Positions 8,795-14,091 of a stretch of DNA of 14,091 nucleotides are shown here, one piece after another (within the stretch, counting starts at the first letter, position 1; every line of letters begins with the position of its first letter). Both the position numbers and the translations under genes were made by a program. The notes below the pieces were generated by a model. The model was given only the letters and a program-made list of their open reading frames with translations. It did no database searches and was not told the origin of the DNA. Origin of the DNA: Lichtheimia corymbifera B2541 (taxonomy: Eukaryota > Mucoromycota > Mucoromycetes > Mucorales > Lichtheimiaceae). The stretch is taken from contig JNEU01000830.1 in assembly GCA_000697475.1 (NCBI GenBank), forward strand, positions 1 through 14,091, in the 5' to 3' direction.

Positions 8795-10860
8795 ATGGAG
8801 ACAGTTCCTCCTCTTTCCGCAATGCCACCTCAAGTTCATCAAGAACCGGCTCGCTTCTTTCCCCTTGTGCTCCTGCTCTCCGCATTGAAATGGAACGTGT
8901 TCCAACAAGTACATTTCATGTGGGTGATGCCTCTTGCTTTCTTTTTCGGTGTCGTTTTTCCTTTGGTTCGGTGGGGGCTTTCGCGCCCCAACAATCGGTT
9001 GACTCACGTCCCGATTGCCAGCAATGCTGACTGCACGGCCGGCGTGCCGTTGCGGGCGGCCAGGGAAATGGTAAGTGAATCGACACAGGTGCCTACTAGC
9101 CCTGTTGTTTTGACCAATCGTCAACCCTGGGTAGCTCCAGTGGTTCCATGCAAGGCGCAAGCCTGCGAGTATCCTGGTATGTTGTTCTCAACACGACCAA
9201 TAGCACAAGTGCCCCGTTATCATGGCAACATGTCGGCCTTGGAGGGTGATGCAGTTATTAGCTCATCGCCAGCTGTGGATCTTTTCAAGCCATCCAAGCA
9301 AGTTACCAGCACACGGTCACCAGCACCAAAGTTGCTTCGAGGAATGGCTATGCATAAAGCCATGCAGAGTGTGCGCGCTATGCCGGCACCAAAGATTACT
9401 GCTACTACTACTACAACGGTAACAACAACATCTGCATCAACATCTGCATCTTCATCATCATTTGTACCATCATCATCTGCATCTACTTCATCCGCATTGG
9501 CATCTACATCTGCATCATCATCATCATCTGCATCTGTACCAAAAGCATCTGCATCTTTATCCGCATCGTCATCATCTGCATCTGCATTGCCTTTGGCACC
9601 ATCATCCACATTGCCATCATCATCTGCATCATCATCGTCATCTGTATCATCATCGTCATCTGTATCATCATCATCATCATCTGCATCATCTTCATCATCC
9701 CTAGACGAGCTTTGTAAGTATTCTTGATGGAAAGGATCATTCTTTCGGCAGTACATTGATGCTAACTGCTTTACTCTTTGTAGGCGAAGCTCTTAGCATG
9801 CTCGATATCTACGAGCGAGATACCGATATCCCGGATGCAGTCCCTGGTACTCCAGAAGAGCCACAAGAGATTGTAGAGAATGGTAAGTGCATTACATATT
9901 GGGATTGATATCAAATGACGTGATCTCATATTAATACAATCTTTTTTACTTTTATAGTGGGCCCAGATCCCACAGAGCAGCAAGGTCAAGACCTGCAAGA
10001 AATCACAATGGCATCACCACCACCATCACCACCATCCGCACTTTTGCCATTGCCATCACCACCTCCACCGCCACCGCCACAACAAGAACCGCCAATTCTT
10101 TATACCCTGGCGATGCCACCACCACCACCAATCATCCATCCGGAGGCCACACCGGAAGTAGTAGTAGCAGCAGTAGCAGCAGTAGCAGCATCAACAGTAT
10201 CAGTTGAGCCATCAGCAATACCTGTTGCATCCAGCACAGGTAGCAGCAATAACCGATCACGGTTAGAGTTCCAAAGGCCTGTTTTACGGCCTAGAAGTCG
10301 CCTGAGATGGCAGAGATCAAGTGGGAATCCACCACCCCCACTTCCAAGACCGCCACCAGCACCATCAAGGCCACCACAACCACCATCACCATCATTATCA
10401 CCGCCACCACAACCACCATCACCACCCGCATCCACATCCTCGGCCATCATACAAGAGGATAGAGCTAGGCCAATTGCAATTCCTAGAAGACGCCTTCGAC
10501 GGCCAGAGGCAACAACAGCATCATCATCATCATCATCATTTATACCACAAGCATCCTCATCACCGATACCCACATCATCATCACCGATACCATTGTCACC
10601 GATACCCTCATTGTCACCGATACCCTCATCATTGTCGCCTATAATACCATTGGCGGCATCAGCATCCACATTGCTTTTCACAGAAGCAGAGCTTGCACCA
10701 CCACCACCATGTAAGTACACATACTCATTGGGATAACTGACTTTATATGATACTAACTTCTAATGCTTTAGTTTTTGACGGGGACGATACCCTTGCAGAG
10801 GTCTGGGGTACCGATTATCTCGGTACCTTTGATGACGCAGTCTTCGATGAAGACGCATAG
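8795..10860 (+). CDS. Unknown Ser/Ala- and Pro-rich low-complexity protein with N-terminal hydrophobic region, 4 coding exons
   Basis: I do not recognise this gene. Exons 8795-9713, 9784-9882, 9958-10710 and 10772-10860 are joined by introns of 70, 75 and 61 bp (all GTAAGT donors; branch sites GCTAACT in the first and TACTAAC in the third) and give 619 residues. The ATG sits in a good context (TTTCCATGG). The N-terminus has hydrophobic segments near residues 20-36 and 38-58 (HFMWVMPLAFFFGVVFPLV). A linker rich in Pro and basic residues follows, then a Thr/Ser/Ala tract (about 205-303) made of TCATCA-type codons. Exon 2 is ordered-looking and acidic (EALSMLDIYERDTDIP). Exon 3 is Pro-rich with repeated SPIP motifs, and exon 4 is acidic and aromatic (FDGDDTLAEVWGTDYLGTFD). 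A possible membrane-anchored disordered protein. A GTAAGT near 9071 could mark another intron, but the unspliced frame reads well. Confidence 0.6.
9395..9710 (+). repeat. Trinucleotide-rich (TCA/GCA) tract coding a Ser/Ala/Thr run
   Basis: This stretch is built almost entirely from ACT, ACA, TCA, TCT and GCA codons, with repeated CATCATCATCTGCATC modules. It encodes the Ser/Ala region of the surrounding gene. The antisense strand is open as an Asp-rich frame and other frames as His- and Met-rich ones. These are by-products of the codon composition. Confidence 0.75.
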
Positions 10861-10919
10861 TAAGTTACATACAATAGGTGTCTTGGTTATGATAACTCAC
10901 ATGCATATTATATATGTAG
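10860..10919 (+). other. Candidate intron splitting the stop codon of the low-complexity gene
   Basis: The last codons read GAC GCA TA, then GTAAGT at 10860. A 60-bp segment with an ATAACTC branch-like site ends TATGTAG at 10919, and the next base is G. Whether or not it is spliced, the codon is TAG. Donor, acceptor and length fit the other introns of this gene, so this is probably an intron at the stop codon with a downstream untranslated exon. Confidence 0.5.
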
Positions 10920-10964
10920 GTGCCCCAAGAGTTTCTCAGCAAGAATTGCGAGATAGATTGGTGG

Positions 10965-11364
10965 ATGGAAAAAGCCCCAGCCCGGATTCAGGCGTGCATT
11001 TCAGCCCGTTATATATGCCAGTTGCTAGCACATACGGAAGGATCGGCATGTAGGTATCCCGGAGGGAGAGTCCTCACGTCAACGTCTATCACTTTTAGGG
11101 CGGGGCCATGGCGAGGACGTACTGTTCCTAAGGATCCCTTGTACCCGGCTACGATTAAGTCACAAAGCATTTGCGGTGTCGCCTACTCGTGGATCAAGAG
11201 CCAAAGGGCGATTCACTCATCATCATCATGTTACCCACTGGGGTATGGGATTGGACTTGAAAAGGCAAGTTGAAGTCAGTGACACTGCTTGGATATCACT
11301 TTTACTAATCATCTTTTGCCTTTTATTGTGGGGATGGGTCATGGTGCATGTATATATGCTGTGA
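10965..11364 (+). CDS. Small candidate protein with C-terminal transmembrane segment, 2 exons
   Basis: A frame starting MEKAPARIQACISARYICQL (ATG at 10965) ends with donor GTAGGT at 11050. A 49-bp intron (11050-11098, ending TTTTAG) joins it in phase to 11099-11364. The total is 351 nt, 116 residues. The second exon is basic (RLRLSHKAF, RGSRAKGRFT), has four His in a row, and ends with a strong hydrophobic helix (WISLLLIIFCLLLWGWVMVH) five residues before the stop, like a tail-anchored membrane protein. No family is recognised. It follows the split stop codon of the previous gene and may be an untranslated 3' exon of it, a second cistron-like ORF or a separate gene. The first exon is open in other frames too, so the start is uncertain. 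Confidence 0.35.
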
Positions 11365-11430
11365 TACATCCCTGCATAGTTTGACCGCCCGTTCATTTTT
11401 GGGATGATGGTGTTTGGGCACAAGCGGTAA

Positions 11431-11757
11431 TCATCTTTGAAGTGGGTACTTGGAAAAAACAAAAGGCATCAAGGCATCGACTTGCAGGGCATCGTAGTTG
11501 GACTTGGGATCGGGAATGGTACGTGGTCGGGATGGCAACGCTCTCGAAGTGGTAGACGTTGTGTGTAGGATTCTCTTGAAGGGTGTAAATCCTGCATGTT
11601 TGATTCCTTCATTTATAGATGCACTGGTGTACTGGGATGTCACGTTCTGTTTCTGGTGTTGTGGGTTCTTCCTGAAGCCAGAGTGAGGGCTCCTGCTCTT
11701 TTTGGGGGTAGAGTTCTCTTTTCTTTTTATCGGTGGTGGAGCCGATGTGGATGACAA
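11431..11757 (-). CDS. Exon-like ORF of unknown function on the minus strand
   Basis: A 108-codon open frame ends with TGA at 11431-11433. Its only in-frame start in this exon is TTG, so if real it is a terminal exon entered by splicing from the minisatellite side (a TTGATAG acceptor-like sequence lies just upstream on the minus strand). The peptide is basic and non-repetitive: PPIKRKENSTPKKSRSPH, NEGIKHAGFTPFKRIL, RPRTIPDPKSNYDALQVDA. Codons look natural (many C/T third positions) and TTTATT at about 11322-11327 supplies an AATAAA on the minus strand about 105 bp further on. No homologue is recognised. The opposite strand has a worse frame here. It may be chance. Confidence 0.3.
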   Translation of the reverse strand: MSSTSAPPPIKRKENSTPKKSRSPHSGFRKNPQHQKQNVTSQYTSASINEGIKHAGFTPFKRILHTTSTTSRALPSRPRTIPDPKSNYDALQVDALMPFVFSKYPLQR

Positions 11758-12790
11758 GGGCTATCAATGTTGGGACAAGCCTCTCTATTGCCATGAGCTC
11801 TCTTTCATTTATTGGCGGTGAAGCCGATGCGGATGACAAGGACTATCAATTGGGGACAAGCCTCTCTATTGCCATGAGCTCTCTTTCATTTACTGGCGGT
11901 GAAGCCGATGCGGATGACAGCCATCAGTTTGGCGCAAGTCCTCTCTTCATTTTATTGGTGGCGAAGCCAATGCGGATGACAAACATCAATTTGGCGCAAG
12001 TCCTTTCTCTATTGCCATGAGCTCTCTTTCATTTATTGGCGGTGGAACCAATGCGGATGACATGACCATCAATTTGGCACAAGTCCTCTCTTCTATTTTG
12101 GTGGTGAAGCCGATGCAGATGATAAGACAATCAATTTGGCGCAAGTCCTCTCTTCTATTTTGGTGGTGAAGCCAATGCAATTACAAGACAATCAATTTGG
12201 CGCAAGTCCTATATTTCATTTGTTGGTGGTGAAGCCATGCGGATGACAAGACTATCAATTGGCACATCCTTTCTCTATTTCATTTATTGGTGGTGAAGCC
12301 ATGCGGATGACAAGACTATCAATTCGGGACATGCCTTTCTATTGCCATGACATCTCTTTCATTTATCGGTGGCGAAGCCGATGCGGATGACAAAAACTAT
12401 CAATTTGACACAAGTCCTCTCTTCATGTTATTGGTGGTGAAGCCATGCGGATGACAAGACTATCAATTTGGCACAAGTCCTCTCTTCTTGGTGGTGAAGC
12501 CGATGCGGATGACAAGACTATCAATTTGGTACAAGTCCTCTCTATTGGCATGAGATCTCTATTACAGGTGGTCGAACCGAAGCGGATGACAGCAAGGTTC
12601 ATTTTGGCACTCGTCCTTTCTTTCCTGGTACAAGGCCTCTCTATCGGCAAGAGCTCTCTTTTCTTTTTATTGGTGGTGGAGCCAATGCGGATGACAAGGT
12701 TATCAATTTGGCACAAAGTATCTCTATTGGCAAGGACTCTGCATACTTTCTTTTGGTGGTGGATCGAATGCGGATGACCAAGACTATCGA
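11730..12790. repeat. Composite minisatellite, about 15 units in two main spacings (about 57-65 and 77-82 bp)
   Basis: The core is a GGTGGTGAAGCCGATGCGGA-like sequence followed by TGACAAGACTATCAATTTGG and CACAAGTCCTCTCT. Cores start near 11741, 11823, 11904, 11966, 12047, 12109, 12171, 12234, 12298, 12377, 12442, 12499, 12576, 12681 and 12763. Spacings are thus 82, 81, 62, 81, 62, 62, 63, 64, 79, 65, 57, 77, 105 and 82. The longer units carry an extra module like TATTGCCATGAGCTCTCTT. Units are 70-95% alike by eye. Most lengths are not multiples of three, so the array cannot encode a steady protein in any frame, although short runs are open on both strands. I see no terminal inverted repeats or transposase. 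Confidence 0.8.
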
Positions 12791-13038
12791 CGTTGGCGCG
12801 AGCTCCCTCTTTTGAAGTTATTCATGGGTCAAGCCATTATTGGGTGGAGTTCGCATGAGTACATATTGGCGGCAATCAGTCTTACCAAGGAACACTACAC
12901 AAAGCAATCAAACGGATGCAATGAGAGGCACGATATTGGAAGAGGCATTGCGTTGGACGAGCTCTATATTGGGACAATCATCACAAGCATGGGCAATTAT
13001 CACATTTATCAAGTTACATCTGAAATGGAGCCTCCACC
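12791..13038 (+). promoter_or_regulatory. Unique sequence between the minisatellite and the repeat-bearing gene
   Basis: About 250 bp of non-repetitive sequence. All three plus frames are partly open, for example a frame containing YILAAISLTKEHYTKQSNGC that stays open to the donor at 13124. If the gene starts at 13039, this is its promoter. If the His-rich frame is used instead, part of it would be exon. No TATA box is evident. Confidence 0.3.
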
Positions 13039-13536
13039 ATGTCGGGAACGCGATCATATGAAAGCACACGCACGTCAACACGACCAGTGGATCCTATTAT
13101 ACAGCAAAGCCAAAAGCAAAATGGTATGTGAGTGATCAAGTAGGGATACATCCACGAAGCTAACCAGCCTTTGTTCACAGGTATTCAACCACCAAAGCAT
13201 CACAACAAAGCATATCAGAAAAGGACATATCAGAAAAGAACATCACAAAAGAACATCATCAGAAAAGAAAAGCAGAAAAGCATATCAGAAAAGCATATCA
13301 GAAAAGAAAAGAATAAAAGCATATCAGAAAAGAATATCAGAAAAGAATATCACAAAAGAACATCATCAGAAAAGAACATCATTAGAAAAGAACATCATCA
13401 GAAAAGAACATCACACAAGAACATCATCAGAAAAGAACATCACACAAGAACATCACACAAGAACATCATCACACAAGAACATCATCACACAAGAATATCA
13501 TCACACAACAAGCACATCAGCAAAAGCACATCATGA
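13039..13536 (+). CDS. Candidate two-exon gene running into tandem repeats (MSGTR model)
   Basis: The ATG at 13039 has the best start context nearby (CTCCACCATGTCGG). Exon 1 (13039-13123) reads MSGTRSYESTRTSTRPVDPI then IQQSQKQN. A GTATGT donor, GCTAACC branch site and TTCACAG acceptor define a 57-bp intron (13124-13180). Exon 2 continues IQPPKHHNKAYQKRTYQKRT and drifts through Lys/Arg/Ser/Ile repeats to TGA at 13534-13536, giving 146 residues. The intron signals are among the best in the window, so a transcribed gene is likely. However, the stop is reached only because this frame meets the first 12-bp repeat. A second plus frame, entered from exon 1 in another phase or from an acceptor at 13223, stays open to the window end as a His-rich repeat. 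The original protein may have been disrupted or extended by repeat growth. Confidence 0.4.
13200..13510. repeat. Degenerate tandem repeats of 10-16 bp (AGAAAAGAACATCAT type)
   Basis: Imperfect units such as CATATCAGAAAAG, AGAAAAGAACATCATC and CACAAGAACATCATCA follow one another with length changes, so the reading frame drifts. Unit type changes gradually from CATATCAGAAAAG on the left to CACAAGAACATCAT on the right. This resembles an ageing edge of the cleaner arrays that follow. Confidence 0.8.
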
Positions 13537-13992
13537 AGCACATCACAAAGCACATCACAAAGCACATCATGAAGCACATCACAAAGCACATCATGAAGCA
13601 CATCACAAAGCACATCACAAAGCACATCATGAAGCACATCACAAAGCACATCATGAAGCACATCACAAAGCACATCACAAAGCACATCATGAAGCACATC
13701 ACAAAGCACATCATGAAGCACATCACAAAGCACATCACAAAGCACATCATGAAGCACATCACAAAGCACATCATGAAGCACATCACAAAGCACATCACAA
13801 AGCACATCATGAAGCACATCACAAAGCACATCATGAAGCACATCACAAAGCACATCACAAAGCACATCATGAAGCACATCACAAAGCACATCATGAAGCA
13901 CATCACAAAGCACATCACAAAGCACATCATGAAGCACATCACAAAGCACATCATGAAGCACATCACAAAGCACATCACAAAGCACATCATGA
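13525..13992. repeat. 12-bp tandem array organised as a perfect 60-bp higher-order repeat
   Basis: Two 12-mers alternate: A = AGCACATCATGA and B = AGCACATCACAA. After a leading A-B-B (13525-13560), the order A-B-A-B-B repeats seven times without a single mismatch (13561-13980), followed by one more A (13981-13992). All units are multiples of three. In the frame starting at 13562 the plus strand encodes AHHE and AHHK tetrapeptides. The adjoining frame has a stop in every A unit. The minus strand is open in two frames, which follows from composition. Confidence 0.95.
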
Positions 13993-13993
13993 A

Positions 13994-14091
13994 CACCATC
14001 ACAAAGAACATCATCACAAAGAACATCATCACAAAGAACATCATCACAAAGAACATCATCACAAAGAACATCATCACAAAGAACATCATCA
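13994..14091. repeat. 15-bp tandem array, cut by the window end
   Basis: A transitional CACCATCAC is followed by AAAGAACATCATCAC units starting at 14003, 14018, 14033, 14048, 14063 and 14078 (the last truncated). They read KEHHH in the same frame as the AHHE/AHHK units before, with no frame change at the junction. The array continues beyond the window. Confidence 0.95.

Larger units (their letters stand above)
13181..14091 (+). other. Continuous open frame encoding a His-rich repeat polypeptide, open at both ends
   Basis: From the acceptor at 13181, the frame in which codons start at 13181 has no stop for 911 bp to the window end. It reads VFNHQSITTKHIRKGHIRKE, then mixed Lys/Arg/Ser/His sequence, then AHHEAHHKAHHK repeats, then KEHHH repeats. 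It has no ATG of its own. It is in phase with the upstream frame ending LLYSKAKSKM at the 13124 donor, and could be reached from the MSGTR exon through the alternative acceptor at 13223. If translated it would be a His/Glu/Lys polymer able to bind metal ions. Whether it is coding is inference only; T-poor repeats stay open easily. Confidence 0.3.

Noticed and set aside
9220..9756. Long minus-strand Asp-rich open frame
   Set aside because: It is the antisense of the TCA/GCA-rich Ser/Ala tract: TGA/TGC codons read as Asp/Ala in one antisense frame and His or Met in the others. The plus frame continues in phase through three introns, so it is the coding strand.
10100..10720. Minus-strand Gly/Asp-rich frame and plus-strand His-rich frame over exon 3
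   Set aside because: Both are shadows of Pro- and Ser-rich codons (CCA, TCA) in the real exon, whose splice junctions fit only the Pro-rich frame.
11733..12777. Short ORFs in the minisatellite (for example SSLSFIGGEADADD repeats)
   Set aside because: Most unit lengths are not multiples of three, so frames change from unit to unit. No frame is kept over more than about three units.
13485..14089. Minus-strand frames of CDVLHDVL and FVMCFMMC repeats
   Set aside because: They follow automatically from the 12-bp repeat, whose complement has no stop in two frames. They lack any non-repeat sequence or start context.
13200..14091. CRISPR-like array
   Set aside because: Units are contiguous with no unique spacers of constant length, and the surrounding genes are eukaryotic with spliceosomal introns.

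Overview
The window looks like nuclear DNA of an early-diverging filamentous fungus, most likely a member of the Mucoromycota. This rests on compact genes split by many short introns (about 49-87 bp, GT-AG, often with a CTAAC-like branch site), conserved eukaryotic genes, abundant trinucleotide low complexity and long tandem arrays. No bacterial-type operon, phage or CRISPR structure is present. The taxon is inferred from gene style and from one degenerate protein segment, not from a marker search.

The left half (1-6515) is conserved and gene-dense. It holds the 3' end of a PHO84-type phosphate transporter (1-329), the 40S ribosomal protein uS5/RPS2 gene with three coding introns (691-1647), an FCP1/NIF-type HAD-fold protein (minus, 1772-2723), a calmodulin-like EF-hand protein (minus, 2877-3521), and a nuclear pore membrane protein NDC1 gene (minus, 3980-6515). 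I could reconstruct NDC1 as 12 exons in which every junction keeps frame. These are ordinary cellular genes and show no shared pathway.

The middle (6516-8794) is gene-poor. It has a TATA-bearing promoter-like stretch, a decayed protein-coding relic (about 7095-8009) and two diverged 100-bp direct repeats exactly 159 bp apart.

The right half (8795-14091) is accessory and dominated by low complexity. A four-exon gene of unknown function (8795-10860) encodes a 619-residue protein with an N-terminal hydrophobic part, a Ser/Ala tract, a Pro-rich region and an acidic tail. An intron appears to split its stop codon. After it come a small candidate tail-anchored ORF, a minus-strand exon-like ORF, a composite minisatellite of about 15 units in two spacings near 62 and 81 bp (11730-12790), and a candidate gene whose second exon runs into nested tandem repeats up to the window edge. 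Those repeats end in 12-bp units arranged as a perfect 60-bp higher-order repeat, then 15-bp units. One plus-strand frame reads through all of them as a His-rich polypeptide.

The strongest leads are the His-rich repeat region, the intron-split stop codon, the two-length minisatellite, and the FCP1-like protein whose second catalytic Asp is replaced by Asn.
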